Shown: positions 45,813 through 55,766, counted from the first letter of the stretch. The stretch is DNA of 64,000 nucleotides from Chitinophaga pinensis (GCA_945860865.1 CAMARW010000001.1:400294-464293); one strand, 5' to 3'. Notes: generated from the letters alone by a model not told the origin. Numbers and translations: made by a program.

Positions 45813-46869
45813 TTTTATTTTGGTTCAGCCCAATAAATTGGGTAATGTTGGGTAATTTGCCAAAGGCATTTATTTTGTTTAGAAAGTGCGCAAACACAAT
45901 GCTTTTGGGGTAAATTCCGTATAGGTCTTGAACTGATTTTTGGGGCGATACGGATTTACGTTTTTTCCACCATTTGCCCCACTTAAAAAAGAAATGAGAG
46001 TGAGCAAGATGCACGGCTTTTGAGTCTTTAAAATTGCCGCTTTTAATAAAGTAAAAAGAGCTAAGCAAATCGAGTGTTGAACGAACTGGAATTAGCCAAA
46101 AAAGTGTAAAGGCCGAGCTGTTTTTTAACAGCATTTGCAGGGAATTTCTGAAGTTTAAATAGGTTTTTTTTGGGTTGCCTTGCTGCAAGGTGCTACCACC
46201 CAAATGGTATACGGTACTTGCACCTACATACCAATTTTGGTAGCCTGCTAATTGCAATCTCCAGCATAAATCTACCTCTTCCATGTGGGCAAAAAAGTGT
46301 TCATCAAAGCCACCTACCTCGTGAAAAGCATTTGCTTTTACAAATAAACAGGCGCCACTGGCCCAAAAAACGGGTATGTTATCGTTGTACTGACCTAAGT
46401 CTTGTTCCGTTTTCTCGAAAATTCTGCCTCTGCAAAATACGTATCCGAGGTGGTCCATAAAACCACCTGCAGCTCCAGCATATTCAAAATAGCTTCTGTT
46501 GTTGTATTGCAATAATTTGGGTTGGGCGGCCGCAATTTTCGGGTTTTTGTCCATCCATTCAATTACAGGCTCTATCCAATTGGTTGTTACTTCTACATCA
46601 TTGTTTAATAATATATAATAATCAGCCTGAACCAATTTTAATGCCTGGTTATAACCACCTGCATAACCAAAGTTTTCATGCAATTGGATAACTTCAACCG
46701 TGGGGAAGTTTTTAAATAGGTATGAAACTGAATTATCTGTTGAGGCATTATCTGCTACAATTATTTTTAAATTTGGGTAGGTAGACGCTATAACACTTGG
46801 TAAAAATTGTTCTAATAATTCTTGTTTATTCCAATGTATTATAACTACAGCAACAGATGGATATTTCAT
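45793..46869 (-). CDS. Family 2 glycosyltransferase (rhamnosyltransferase-like)
   Basis: 358 aa GT-A enzyme. The nucleotide-sugar region VVIIHWNKQELLEQFLPSV, ADNASTDNS, the DxD-like LLNNDVEV (near residue 95) and the acceptor-side HMEEVDLCWRLQLAGY are present. A C-terminal region of about 110 aa has a hydrophobic stretch. It resembles dTDP-rhamnosyltransferases of cell-surface glycan synthesis. The actual sugar and acceptor are unknown. It has no other glycan genes beside it; the partner gene is the small ORF upstream (5 bp). Confidence 0.88.
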   Translation of the reverse strand: MKYPSVAVVIIHWNKQELLEQFLPSVIASTYPNLKIIVADNASTDNSVSYLFKNFPTVEVIQLHENFGYAGGYNQALKLVQADYYILLNNDVEVTTNWIEPVIEWMDKNPKIAAAQPKLLQYNNRSYFEYAGAAGGFMDHLGYVFCRGRIFEKTEQDLGQYNDNIPVFWASGACLFVKANAFHEVGGFDEHFFAHMEEVDLCWRLQLAGYQNWYVGASTVYHLGGSTLQQGNPKKTYLNFRNSLQMLLKNSSAFTLFWLIPVRSTLDLLSSFYFIKSGNFKDSKAVHLAHSHFFFKWGKWWKKRKSVSPQKSVQDLYGIYPKSIVFAHFLNKINAFGKLPNITQFIGLNQNKITKKTE

Positions 46870-46874
46870 AGAAA

Positions 46875-47246
46875 TTAGTTGGTTTTTTTCTTATAGGGTG
46901 CATAAATAAAACGGGCATCACCTGGCGTAATAAATAAAATGCACATAAACTCTTTGGGGTTTTTATAATTGGCTTTAAAATCCGCTTCTCTTTCTGGAAG
47001 TACTAGTTTGCGATCTTTTAACTCTTCCAACGTGGTGGCATTTATGCTAAATTCTCTGGCATAATCTTCTTTTAGCAAAATTGGTTCACCCAATTTCACC
47101 TCGTGTTGGTGTGCCACAAAAACGGGATACTGGGTAAAATCTTCTTTTACCATTTCTACCGAAACTTCCTTAATCATGGGTCCGTAGAAGCCCAAATCAT
47201 CCTCTAGAACTTCCAATAATTTTTTTAAAATCTCCTCTTTTTCCAT
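46875..47246 (-). CDS. Small conserved protein, function unknown
   Basis: 123 aa, no signal peptide. A helical N-terminus (EEILKKLLEVLEDDLGFYGPMIKEVSVEMV) is followed by a beta-rich part (KLGEPILLKEDYAREFSINATTLEEL, FMCILFITPGDARFIYAPY). The start overlaps the rlmD stop by one base (TAATG), indicating translational coupling with the rRNA methyltransferase. I do not recognise the family. Confidence 0.6.
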   Translation of the reverse strand: MEKEEILKKLLEVLEDDLGFYGPMIKEVSVEMVKEDFTQYPVFVAHQHEVKLGEPILLKEDYAREFSINATTLEELKDRKLVLPEREADFKANYKNPKEFMCILFITPGDARFIYAPYKKKTN

Positions 47247-48658
47247 TATTTTAAAATCAACAAGGCAATATTTTCTACATGGTGGGTGTGCGGAAACATA
47301 TCTACTGCTTGCACTTTGGCAACTTCATAAACCTCTGTCATTAATGCAATATCTCTGGCTTGTGTAGCGGGATTGCAGCTTACATAAACAATCTTCTTGG
47401 GCCTTACTTGTAAGAGTTGGTTAATAACATCTTCATGCATGCCAGCCCTTGGCGGGTCTGTTATAACCACATCTGGTTTGCCGTGGGTTTCAATAAAATC
47501 TTGGGTAAGCAAGTCTTTCATATCACCCGCAAAAAAATGGGTATGTTCTATTTGGTTCAGGGCGGCATTCTTTTTGGCATCTTCAATGGCTTGCACCACG
47601 TTTTCTATGCCCACCACTTTTTTGGCAAATTTAGAAATAAACAAAGCTATGGTTCCAACGCCTGTGTATAAATCGTAAACCAATTCTGTACCTGTTAATC
47701 CAGCAAATTCTCGGGCTTTTTTATAGAGTTCAATCGTTTGGTAGGCATTGGTTTGGAAAAATGATTTGGGGCCAATATAAAATTGCAGGTCTTCTAATTC
47801 TTCAATTAAATGGTCGTTTCCTTTATAAACCTTTATGTCTTGGTCGTATAAAGAATCGTTTTTCTTTTCATTAATTACATACATTAAGGCTGTAATTTGC
47901 GGGAAGTTTTGATGCAAATGATCCAACAAAGCCTCGCGTTTGGCCACATCTTCATGCCCAAAACTCATAATCAACATCCATTCTCCTTTGAGGTTGGTGC
48001 GCAGCAACATATTGCGCATAAAACCTGTTTGGCCATATAAATTATAGAAATCATAGTCGTTTGCTTTGCAAAAATCGCGCACGCTATTTCTAATTTCATC
48101 GTTTAATTGTGGCATTAAATGGCAGGTAAAAACCTCAAAAACTTTGTCGAATCTGCCTGGAATATGGTATCCAAGGCCCATGTTTTCTTCTTTACTCAGG
48201 GTGCCAATTTCCACTTTTTCTGTTAGCCATTTTCTATCTGTAAACGAGAACTCCACCTTGTTTCTATATTCTGTAGTTCTGGCTGAACCTAAAATGGGTT
48301 CAAGCGGAGGGAAAGGGAATTTGCCGATGCGTTCAAAGGCATCAAGCACTTGTTGTTGTTTATAGCGCAATTGGGCTGGGTACGACATTTGTTGCCATTT
48401 GCAGCCTCCGCAGGTGCCGGCATGTTGGCAAAAAGTATCTATTCTATCTTCCGAAGGTTTAACTACTTCAGTAATGGTGGCTATTTCAAACCTGCGTTTA
48501 TTTTGAACCACGCGTGCATTAACAATATCTCCCGGAACGGCGTATTCTACCATTACTACTTTGCCATCTGGTCTGGCTATACTTTTACCCTCGCTGCCTG
48601 CATTTTCTATCAATAGATTTTCATAGAAAATGGGTTCTTTTGATTTCTTTTTGCCCAT
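47246..48658 (-). CDS. rlmD: 23S rRNA (uracil-C5)-methyltransferase, RlmD-type
   Basis: 470 aa. An N-terminal TRAM-like OB domain (SIARPDGKVVMVEYAVPGDIVNARVV) is followed by a four-cysteine iron-sulphur site (CQHAGTCGGCKWQQM) and the RumA/TrmA methyltransferase core: LVYDLYTGVGTIALF, VITDPPRAGMH and VYVSCNPATQARD with its catalytic Cys. The RlmD label is by family resemblance; the exact uridine (1939 or 747) cannot be fixed. The small gene downstream is coupled by a one-base overlap. Confidence 0.9.
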   Translation of the reverse strand: MGKKKSKEPIFYENLLIENAGSEGKSIARPDGKVVMVEYAVPGDIVNARVVQNKRRFEIATITEVVKPSEDRIDTFCQHAGTCGGCKWQQMSYPAQLRYKQQQVLDAFERIGKFPFPPLEPILGSARTTEYRNKVEFSFTDRKWLTEKVEIGTLSKEENMGLGYHIPGRFDKVFEVFTCHLMPQLNDEIRNSVRDFCKANDYDFYNLYGQTGFMRNMLLRTNLKGEWMLIMSFGHEDVAKREALLDHLHQNFPQITALMYVINEKKNDSLYDQDIKVYKGNDHLIEELEDLQFYIGPKSFFQTNAYQTIELYKKAREFAGLTGTELVYDLYTGVGTIALFISKFAKKVVGIENVVQAIEDAKKNAALNQIEHTHFFAGDMKDLLTQDFIETHGKPDVVITDPPRAGMHEDVINQLLQVRPKKIVYVSCNPATQARDIALMTEVYEVAKVQAVDMFPHTHHVENIALLILK

Positions 48659-48736
48659 TAGGGGTGCAATTTAAGAAATTGCCATTGAAACCACTCATTG
48701 CAGTTTAGTTAATATCTTAGAAATACAATTTTTGGA

Positions 48737-49753
48737 TTATATTAAATTAACTTCTGGGTTTATTGTAATCCCAAAAGTGTTTTGCACACTTTGTTGAATT
48801 TGCATGGCCAAGGCGTATATTTCGCTACCAGTTGCGCCGCCATAATTAACTAGAACTAGCGCTTGGTCTTTGTGAGAGCCAGTATTGCCAATACGTTTAC
48901 CTTTAAAGCCGCATTGCTCTATGAGCCATCCGGCGGGTACTTTTACTAAGTTGTTTTGTAGCGGGTAGCCCGGAATGTTTGGAAATTGCACTTTAAGTTT
49001 TTCGTACTGACTGGCTTCAATTTCCGGATTTTTAAAAAAACTACCCGCGTTGCCCAGCACTTTTGGATCTGGTAACTTAGATTTTCTTATTTCAATAACG
49101 GCATCACTCACTGCTTTAATACTAGGTTCGGCAATGCCTTTTTGTTGTAAGGTTTCTTTTATTGCGCCATATTGTATGTTTGTTTGCGCTTTTTTATGCA
49201 GTTTAAATGTAACAGAAACAATGATGTATTTATCTTTAACTTCATTTTTAAAAATGCTTTCACGGTAGCCAAACTTGCATTCTTCATTGGTAAATTTTAC
49301 CAGTTTTCCCGATTCAATTTCAACTGCATAGAGTTCCTCAAAGGTGTCTTTTATTTCGGCACCATAGGCACCAATGTTTTGCATAGGTGCTGCACCCACG
49401 CAACCCGGAATAAGCGATAAATTTTCTAATCCGCCCCAATTATGGTTAACGGCATACATCACTAAATCGTGCCAAACCTCGCCACTCATGGCTTTTACCC
49501 AAACAAAATCATCGTCCTCCTTAATTTTGTCCATTCCCTTTAGGTCTATTTTAACAGCCATGCCGTCAAAATCTTGGGTAAGCAGCAGGTTACTACCTCC
49601 TCCAAAAACGAGTTTTTTGCGTTCAGCCAAATTAAAGGCCGTGCAAAGAACCTGCAATTCTTCTATGCTTGTAACGGTAACAAACTGATTGGCTTGCACA
49701 TCAATCCCAAAAGTATTGTATGGTTTTAGCGATATGTTTTGATAAATCACCAT
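48737..49753 (-). CDS. murB: MurB, UDP-N-acetylenolpyruvoylglucosamine reductase
   Basis: 338 aa type I MurB, which reduces UDP-GlcNAc-enolpyruvate to UDP-MurNAc with FAD and NADPH. The sequence shows LKPYNTFGIDVQA, the FAD-binding GGGSNLLL, IPGCVGAAPMQNIGAYG, GYRES, and GSFFKNP with its Ser proton donor. In many other bacteria murB lies inside dcw; here it is about 38 kb away, apparently monocistronic. Confidence 0.96.
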   Translation of the reverse strand: MVIYQNISLKPYNTFGIDVQANQFVTVTSIEELQVLCTAFNLAERKKLVFGGGSNLLLTQDFDGMAVKIDLKGMDKIKEDDDFVWVKAMSGEVWHDLVMYAVNHNWGGLENLSLIPGCVGAAPMQNIGAYGAEIKDTFEELYAVEIESGKLVKFTNEECKFGYRESIFKNEVKDKYIIVSVTFKLHKKAQTNIQYGAIKETLQQKGIAEPSIKAVSDAVIEIRKSKLPDPKVLGNAGSFFKNPEIEASQYEKLKVQFPNIPGYPLQNNLVKVPAGWLIEQCGFKGKRIGNTGSHKDQALVLVNYGGATGSEIYALAMQIQQSVQNTFGITINPEVNLI

Positions 49754-49779
49754 CTTTGATTGGCAAGTAAAGAAATACT

Positions 49780-49809
49780 CTTGAAAAAAGCGATATATAA
49801 TTACTTTTG
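49780..49809 (+). promoter_or_regulatory. Promoter of the sulfatase/LTA-synthase-like gene
   Basis: TTG at 49781-49783 and TACTTTTG at 49802-49809 are 18 bp apart, matching the Bacteroidota consensus. The predicted start of transcription (about 49815) leaves only about 6-7 nt before ATG 49822, so the mRNA is nearly leaderless. Confidence 0.7.
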
Positions 49810-49821
49810 TTGATTAATTTT

Positions 49822-51699
49822 ATGTTTTTAACAGTTCAAATACTAATTAAGAGATTCAGTCTTGCACTCGTAACGGCAAGTATATGTAGGGTTTTATTTC
49901 TTGTTCTAAATAAAGTTTTATGGGCATTTCCAGCTGCTCAATTAGCAGAATCCTTTTTTTTTGGATTGGCATATGATATTTCTTCATTGGTATACATCCA
50001 TGGAATTTTTATTGGATTACATCTTTTGCCAATTAAGATTTTTAATCGAGTTAAAACACAGCAATTCTTGTTTTCCTTGTTTATGCTTGGGCAGTTTTTG
50101 TTTATTTTTTTTAATTTTGTAGATATGGGATTATATCCCATAGTTGGCAGAAGAAGTGGGAGTGAATTATTAGCTATGGCCAATGAAACAGATGGTTTGG
50201 TGTTAAAGTATTTAACTGGATATTGGTACTTATTGGTTTTGCTTTTTGGTTTAGTATACCTCAATTACTTTGTCTATAAAAAAATTAAATACACAACAAC
50301 ATCAGCAGCAAATGAATCAGATTCATGGCTTTCTGCTATTTTACTTCGGTTTGGCGTATTGGTATTAGTTTTTGTTGGAGGCAGGGGCGGATTAAAATTG
50401 ATGCCTTTAAATCCTTTTGATGCTGCCTTAAATACGCGTGCAGAGCTTATCCCACTGGTTATAAATACCCCTTTTAATATGATTGTTAGTATGCAATCTG
50501 CTGGATTAAAAGAAAAAAAGTATTTTAATGATGAGGTGCAATTAATTGCAAATTTCAACCCAATTAAACAAGTTATACCTAAAGATAATTCTGCTTTAAA
50601 AAGAAATATAGTACTCATTATTGTAGAAAGTTTAGGGAAAGAATATGTTGGATTTTATAATAATGGCAAGGGTTATACGCCATTTTTAGATTCTTTAATG
50701 AAACATAGTGAAGTATTTATGCATGCTTATGCCAATGGTAAAAAATCTATTGAAGGAATACCTGCAATTTTATCTAGTATGCCTTCTTTAATGCAGGTTC
50801 CATACTTAAGCAGTAATTACCATAGCAATATTATTAGGAGTGCCGGGCATTATTTGCAAGAAATGGGATACACCTCAAGTTTCTATCATGGGGGTAAAAA
50901 CGGCACAATGAGTTTTGATAATTATATTGCCTTAAGCAATAGTGGAGAATATTTTGGTAAAAATGAATACCCAGTCAGCGCAGATTTTGATGGTTTTTGG
51001 GGCATTTCAGACAGGCCATACTTGCAATACGTGGCCAAGCAAATTGGGAATTCAAAATTCCCTTCTTTTACTAGTGTATTTACTTTAACATCACACCATC
51101 CCTATCAGTTGCCTGTTGCAGAGCTTTCCCGTTTTAAAGCGGGGTCGTTACCCATACACAAAACTATTGCCTATACAGATGATGCGCTAAGAGATTTCTT
51201 TAAAACCGCCTCTAAGCAAGATTGGTATGCTAATACCACTTTTATAATAACTGCCGATCACAGTGCAGAAAACGAAAACGCATATTATCAAACTCCTCAA
51301 GGTAAATTTGAAATTCCTCTTATAATGTATAGGCCCATGGAGGTTTTACCTAAAAAAAGATTTGAAACGGTATCGCAAACTGATATGCTTCAGCTAATTT
51401 TGGAAGAGACAAATTACCCTAAACCTTATTTTAGTTTTGGGTCAGGATTAAATACAGATAATACTGGTTGTGTGATGCAGTTTCATGATGGGTATCATCA
51501 AATTATTCAATGGCCATTTGTGTTAAATTTTGCGAATGATAAGGCTACAGGCTTATTCCATTTAGAGCAAGATTCGCTTATGAAAATAAATCAAATTGAA
51601 AATCCCTTGTATGTAAACAAAAGGGATAGTTTAACAATAAAAGCAAAAGCTATCATACAAACGTTTAATGGGCATGTTATTCATAATACAGCCCATTAA
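49822..51699 (+). CDS. LTA-synthase-family membrane sulfatase
   Basis: 625 aa from ATG 49822; the ORF-track TTG start at 49807 falls in the promoter's -7 box. About five membrane segments occupy residues 1-190. An extracytoplasmic alkaline-phosphatase/sulfatase domain follows: IVLIIVESLGKEYVGF (metal site), NGKKSIEGIP (nucleophile region) and ITADHSAENE. Gram-positive relatives polymerise glycerol phosphate, while Gram-negative members more often act as phosphoethanolamine or phosphoglycerol transferases on envelope glycans, which is the likelier role here. Its 3' end overlaps the YjbR-like gene by 4 bp. Confidence 0.88.
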   Translation: MFLTVQILIKRFSLALVTASICRVLFLVLNKVLWAFPAAQLAESFFFGLAYDISSLVYIHGIFIGLHLLPIKIFNRVKTQQFLFSLFMLGQFLFIFFNFVDMGLYPIVGRRSGSELLAMANETDGLVLKYLTGYWYLLVLLFGLVYLNYFVYKKIKYTTTSAANESDSWLSAILLRFGVLVLVFVGGRGGLKLMPLNPFDAALNTRAELIPLVINTPFNMIVSMQSAGLKEKKYFNDEVQLIANFNPIKQVIPKDNSALKRNIVLIIVESLGKEYVGFYNNGKGYTPFLDSLMKHSEVFMHAYANGKKSIEGIPAILSSMPSLMQVPYLSSNYHSNIIRSAGHYLQEMGYTSSFYHGGKNGTMSFDNYIALSNSGEYFGKNEYPVSADFDGFWGISDRPYLQYVAKQIGNSKFPSFTSVFTLTSHHPYQLPVAELSRFKAGSLPIHKTIAYTDDALRDFFKTASKQDWYANTTFIITADHSAENENAYYQTPQGKFEIPLIMYRPMEVLPKKRFETVSQTDMLQLILEETNYPKPYFSFGSGLNTDNTGCVMQFHDGYHQIIQWPFVLNFANDKATGLFHLEQDSLMKINQIENPLYVNKRDSLTIKAKAIIQTFNGHVIHNTAH

Positions 51700-52055
51700 T
51701 AATCAGTTATTCCTGCTTCTTTTTTGACTTTTTTACTCAGGTTATTACAAACTAATTGATACGAATTATCTATTAAGTCTATGATTAATGCATGTGGCAC
51801 ATCTGCATTAAAGCTTACGGTATTCCAATGATTTTTATCCATATGAAATCCTGGTATAATTCCTGTGTAATTGGCTCTTAATTCTACTGATTTCTCTGGA
51901 TTGCATTTTAGGTTACAGGTATTGGGTTGAGCAATACTTATTAAACAAAACATTTTACCGGCAACCTTAAAAACTAAGGTATCATTATCAAATGGAAAAT
52001 GCTCACTTACTGCTTGTTTTGAAAGGCAGTATTCGCGAAGTTCTTCAATGTTCAT
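51696..52055 (-). CDS. MmcQ/YjbR-family protein
   Basis: 119 aa. It matches the small MmcQ/YjbR (CyaY-like fold, DNA-binding protein-like) family: MNIEELREYCLSKQAVSEHFPFDNDTLVFKVAGKMF and HMDKNHWNTV are characteristic. The exact function of the family is unsettled. It starts directly at the end of the next minus-strand gene (0 bp), so it is probably in one transcript with the barrel gene. Confidence 0.88.
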   Translation of the reverse strand: MNIEELREYCLSKQAVSEHFPFDNDTLVFKVAGKMFCLISIAQPNTCNLKCNPEKSVELRANYTGIIPGFHMDKNHWNTVSFNADVPHALIIDLIDNSYQLVCNNLSKKVKKEAGITDY

Positions 52056-52667
52056 TTACAGCAAGCTGTAAAGTTTTAAACCTACTTGTAAGGTAACCAT
52101 CTTATTTTGAAGGGTAGGGGCAATTCCTTGATAACTAAAAGCTGATCCCATGTCGCTGGTATTAAAGTCATATTTTAAATCTACACGTAACTTCAAGATA
52201 TCTAAGCCTGCTCCCACTTGAAAGCCAGTAGTGCGATCTTTCAAATTTTCTAATTTGAAATCTTTGTTATCAGGAATATCTGTAATTTGTTTCAATAAAA
52301 ACTGGAAGTTTGGTCCAGCATACAAACGAAATGTTTTTAAAACTCTCCAGCCCACTAAAACGGGAACATCCATGTAGTTTGCGGTATGACTGAATGCTTG
52401 CAATCCTGCGATGTCTATTTTAAAATTACTACCTCTTCTATTAAACACAGCTTCTGGCTGAAGGTACAAACCAAATGGTGTGCTTAGTCTTAAATAGGCC
52501 CCAATATTTACAGTGGTATTTGCTTCTACTTTAGCAGATAAATTTTGAAGCTCTTTTAGATCAATTTTGTCTCTATTTAATCCAGCTTTTATTCCTATTT
52601 CGAGGTTTTGTGCTTTAGCAGTAAAAAGAGTGGAAATTAGACAAAGGGTTGTAATAAATTTTTTCAT
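52056..52667 (-). CDS. Outer-membrane beta-barrel protein (PorT-like family)
   Basis: 203 aa. A signal peptide ends at TAKAQ, then IGIKAGLNRDKI, the typical first strand of the small PorT-type barrels of Bacteroidota. Later strands include PVLVGWRVLKTFRLYAGPNFQFLL and FQVGAGLDILKLRVDLKYDF. Many such barrels have no known job; PorT itself serves T9SS, but there is no specific evidence that this one does. Confidence 0.8.
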   Translation of the reverse strand: MKKFITTLCLISTLFTAKAQNLEIGIKAGLNRDKIDLKELQNLSAKVEANTTVNIGAYLRLSTPFGLYLQPEAVFNRRGSNFKIDIAGLQAFSHTANYMDVPVLVGWRVLKTFRLYAGPNFQFLLKQITDIPDNKDFKLENLKDRTTGFQVGAGLDILKLRVDLKYDFNTSDMGSAFSYQGIAPTLQNKMVTLQVGLKLYSLL

Positions 52668-52711
52668 GGTTTGGGTATTTATTATGCACCAAAGTTACTG
52701 AAATTTTTGGC

Positions 52712-52746
52712 AAAAAAAATCTGGCCTACTTGGCCAGATTTTTTTT
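52712..52746 (-). terminator. Intrinsic terminator of the M49 peptidase gene
   Basis: AAAAAAAATCTGGCC and GGCCAGATTTTTTTT form a perfect 15-bp inverted repeat with a 5-nt loop, just downstream (minus strand) of the peptidase stop codon at 52750. Confidence 0.95.
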
Positions 52747-52749
52747 GAA

Positions 52750-54807
52750 TTAATTTTTAATGGGTAAAAAGCTATACTTTTTACTGCGTTCTAATTGGTC
52801 TTGCAACCAGTTGTTTGGATAGCTAACTTTTACATCCACTATCTTATTATCTTTCATTACTGGAGTAAGCACAGGTTGCACAAATCCTTTGTAGGCAGCC
52901 ACGTTTAGCTTTTCGAAGCGTTCTTTTACTTCTTTTAAAAGAGCTTGGTCTACTTTAACGCCATAGTTTTCTACCAAGGCCTGACCCGCTTTAAAATCTC
53001 CTTCCGATTTTATGCGTTGTATTTCGCGCAGAAGTTCGCCAAATAACTCTCTTAACCTTTCGTAGTTATTTACTTTTACGTAGGTTTTACCGTTTTCTTT
53101 AAAGAAGCTAATTACGTTTTCGCTCTTACCTTTTTCATAAGCCCACATAGCATTTAGCTGGCGGTTACGCATGTGTGCTTCTTCTAAGTTTTCGCCCAAG
53201 TTTAAGCGGGTTAATTGGGTAATTAACCCGTTACGTATATAACCATCATATTCTGTTTTGCCCACTTCTAAACTGGGCATAATTCCCATCTCTACTGGTT
53301 TAGGGTCGTAAACATAATATAAAGCAACTAAATCTGCGCGGGCTTCTTCTAGTGTACTTGCGTAGTTTTTAAGTGTTTGGTCGGGGTCGCCAATACCTTG
53401 GTTTATAATGCCAGAGGCGTGCCCAATTACTTCGTGCATATCGGTGTGTAAATCGGCCGCCAAAGCGCCGTATTTGGTATTGCGTTCTATCTCTTCTGCC
53501 GAGTTACAAAACTCTTTCATCATGGGGCTCTTAGCACCTACAATATTGTATGCGTGTACAATGTTTCCTAACGATACAGATTTAGAGCCATGCTCTTGTC
53601 TGATCCAATTTGCGTTGGGTAAGTTAATACCAATGGGAGTGCTTGGCGAGCTGGCGCCGGCTTCTTGTATAACGGTAATTACTTTGGCCGTAATACCTTT
53701 TACACTGGCTTTTTTGTGCTCCGGTAAAATGGGAGAATTGTCTTCAAACCATTGGGCTTCTTTGGCAATGGCAGCAATGCGTTTGGTTGCTTCCATGTCT
53801 TTTAAACTTACCACCGATTCAAAAGATGCGCGCTTGCCAATTGCATCATCATATACTTCTATAAATCCGTTTACCACATCTAGTCTACTTTCGGTATCGT
53901 TTACCCAAGCAATATTGTATTCGTCCCAAATTTTTAAATCGCCGGTTTTGTAGTACTGAACTAATAATTCTAATGCTTTTTTCTGCTTATCGTTTTCTGC
54001 AACTGATACAGCTTTTTCAAGCCAAAATACTATTTTTTCTATCGCAGCCCCATACATGCCACCCACTTTCCAAACCTGCTCTTTAAGCACGCCATCTACT
54101 TTTACCATTTTGCTGTTCAAGCCCCAAGAAATTGGTTTTCTATCTGTGGTATCTATTCTTGTGGCATAATAAGCCTCTACTTCTTTAGCCGTAACACCCT
54201 CATAAAAATTATTTGCCGATGCCGCTATATTGTCAATATCAGAAGCTAGGTTAACCAATTTTGCATCAAAATTTGGGTCGAACCAAACCTGTTGCATATT
54301 ACCTATAAACTGTTCCACCGTTTGATTGTTTAGCGGTAGGAGTGTTGCATCAGATGATTTGATTAGTTGGTTAAAGTAGGCTGGACTGCAGGCTGGCACA
54401 AACTTAATATTTGAGTAGTGGTGGTGAATGCCATTAGAAAAAAACACTCGCTTGGCATAGGTTTCAAATTGCAACCATTCTTCTCCGCTGCGCTCGCCTG
54501 TATAGCTATTTAAAATAGCTTCTAGGGTTTTTCTGATGCTTAAATTGTGTTTGTATTTTTGGTCGTAATAAATATCTCTACCGCAATTGGCTGCTTCAGA
54601 AAGGTAGTAGGCCAATTCTTTTTGTTGTGGCGTTAGATCTTCAAATCCTGGTATTTGATAGCGTAAAATTTGTAAGTCGGCAAAGTTATCACAGTTTACT
54701 TCAAATTCAGTTTTGTTAACATCAGCTGTTTTGTTATCGCTGTGGCAGGCAGTTAAACTAAGCACTGCGCCCATTGTACCGTAAGTAATCATTTTTCTAA
54801 TATTCAT
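52750..54807 (-). CDS. Dipeptidyl-peptidase III-like M49 metallopeptidase, lipoprotein
   Basis: 685 aa. A lipoprotein signal ends at LSLTAC (Cys 20). The M49 zinc signature HEVIGH with TLEEARADLVALYYV (second motif with the third ligand) is intact. The family's usual HEXXGH form has six residues instead of the usual five-residue HEXXH. It removes dipeptides from short peptides. Many M49 enzymes are cytosolic; this one should be anchored in the envelope. It has a strong consensus promoter and its own terminator, so it is monocistronic. Confidence 0.93.
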   Translation of the reverse strand: MNIRKMITYGTMGAVLSLTACHSDNKTADVNKTEFEVNCDNFADLQILRYQIPGFEDLTPQQKELAYYLSEAANCGRDIYYDQKYKHNLSIRKTLEAILNSYTGERSGEEWLQFETYAKRVFFSNGIHHHYSNIKFVPACSPAYFNQLIKSSDATLLPLNNQTVEQFIGNMQQVWFDPNFDAKLVNLASDIDNIAASANNFYEGVTAKEVEAYYATRIDTTDRKPISWGLNSKMVKVDGVLKEQVWKVGGMYGAAIEKIVFWLEKAVSVAENDKQKKALELLVQYYKTGDLKIWDEYNIAWVNDTESRLDVVNGFIEVYDDAIGKRASFESVVSLKDMEATKRIAAIAKEAQWFEDNSPILPEHKKASVKGITAKVITVIQEAGASSPSTPIGINLPNANWIRQEHGSKSVSLGNIVHAYNIVGAKSPMMKEFCNSAEEIERNTKYGALAADLHTDMHEVIGHASGIINQGIGDPDQTLKNYASTLEEARADLVALYYVYDPKPVEMGIMPSLEVGKTEYDGYIRNGLITQLTRLNLGENLEEAHMRNRQLNAMWAYEKGKSENVISFFKENGKTYVKVNNYERLRELFGELLREIQRIKSEGDFKAGQALVENYGVKVDQALLKEVKERFEKLNVAAYKGFVQPVLTPVMKDNKIVDVKVSYPNNWLQDQLERSKKYSFLPIKN

Positions 54808-54828
54808 TCTATATTGTTTTTAACTAAA

Positions 54829-54858
54829 CAAATATATTGATTCAAACTTGTGAAACAA
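54829..54858 (-). promoter_or_regulatory. Promoter of the M49 peptidase gene
   Basis: On the minus strand TTG (54856-54858) is followed after exactly 19 bp by TATATTTG (54829-54836), a full match to the Bacteroidota consensus. The leader to the start codon at 54807 is about 15 nt. Confidence 0.8.
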
Positions 54859-54929
54859 TTGGGTAATTATTTCTGTAAAAAATAATTAAATTGAAGCGCA
54901 AAAATTAGTCATAGAAACTATAACTTTTC

Positions 54930-55766
54930 ATGTTTAAAAATAGAAAATTAATCATTGCTACCAAGCACCAAAAAGAAAAAGTAATAGCACCTTATTTAGA
55001 AAAAGAATTGGGTATAGTTTGTTTAGTAGACCCCCATTTTGATACAGATGTTTTTGGCACCTTTTCTGGCGAAATAGCCCGTGCGCATAGTCCGATAGAA
55101 ACACTTAGGCAAAAATGCTTAACGGCCATGCAGGCTAATCAATGTGATTTAGGTGTAGCTAGTGAAGGCTCTTTCGGGCCGCACCCAAGTATTCCTTTTG
55201 TAACAGCGGATGATGAGCTATTAATTTTTATTGATTTGCGGCATAACATAGAGCTAGTGGTAAGAGAGCTTAGTTTGGCTACAAATTTCAATGCTCAAAC
55301 CGTTCATTCTTATGATGAGTTGTGTAAATTTGCTCAGCAGGCCCAATTTCCTTCACATGGTTTAATTTTGCGCCCAGCCCCAAATGCGGCCTCAGATATT
55401 TACAAAGGAATTACAGATAACAATACCTTAATAAATACCTACACTAAATTGGCTCAAGCACATGGTTCTGTATATGTAGAAACAGATATGCGTGCCCAGT
55501 TTAACCCAAGCAGAATGGAGGTAATTGAACAGGCTACTAAAAAATTAGTTGCGCAACTTTTGGTTCATTGTCCGCATTGCCAGTTACCCGGCTTTGCTAT
55601 TAATGAGCGAATATTAGGTTTGCCATGCGAACTTTGCAAATTGCCTACAGCATCTGTGTTAGGCTATATTTATAAATGCAAACATTGCAACTATGAGCAA
55701 GTGGCCAATTACCCTAATAAAAAGGAATTTGAAGACCCAACCTATTGCAACTTTTGTAATCCTTAA
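54930..55766 (+). CDS. DUF6671-type protein with zinc-ribbon C-terminus
   Basis: 278 aa, soluble. The N-terminal region (KLIIATKHQKEKVIAPYLEKELG, then LGVASEGSFGPHPSIPF) fits the DUF6671 family as I know it. The C-terminus has paired cysteines in ribbon form: CPHC/CELC and CKHC/CNFC, a probable pair of zinc ribbons. The GSFGPHP motif suggests a nucleotide- or phosphate-binding loop, but no reaction is known. It is divergent from the M49 gene and convergent with the TIGR02757 gene. Confidence 0.75.
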   Translation: MFKNRKLIIATKHQKEKVIAPYLEKELGIVCLVDPHFDTDVFGTFSGEIARAHSPIETLRQKCLTAMQANQCDLGVASEGSFGPHPSIPFVTADDELLIFIDLRHNIELVVRELSLATNFNAQTVHSYDELCKFAQQAQFPSHGLILRPAPNAASDIYKGITDNNTLINTYTKLAQAHGSVYVETDMRAQFNPSRMEVIEQATKKLVAQLLVHCPHCQLPGFAINERILGLPCELCKLPTASVLGYIYKCKHCNYEQVANYPNKKEFEDPTYCNFCNP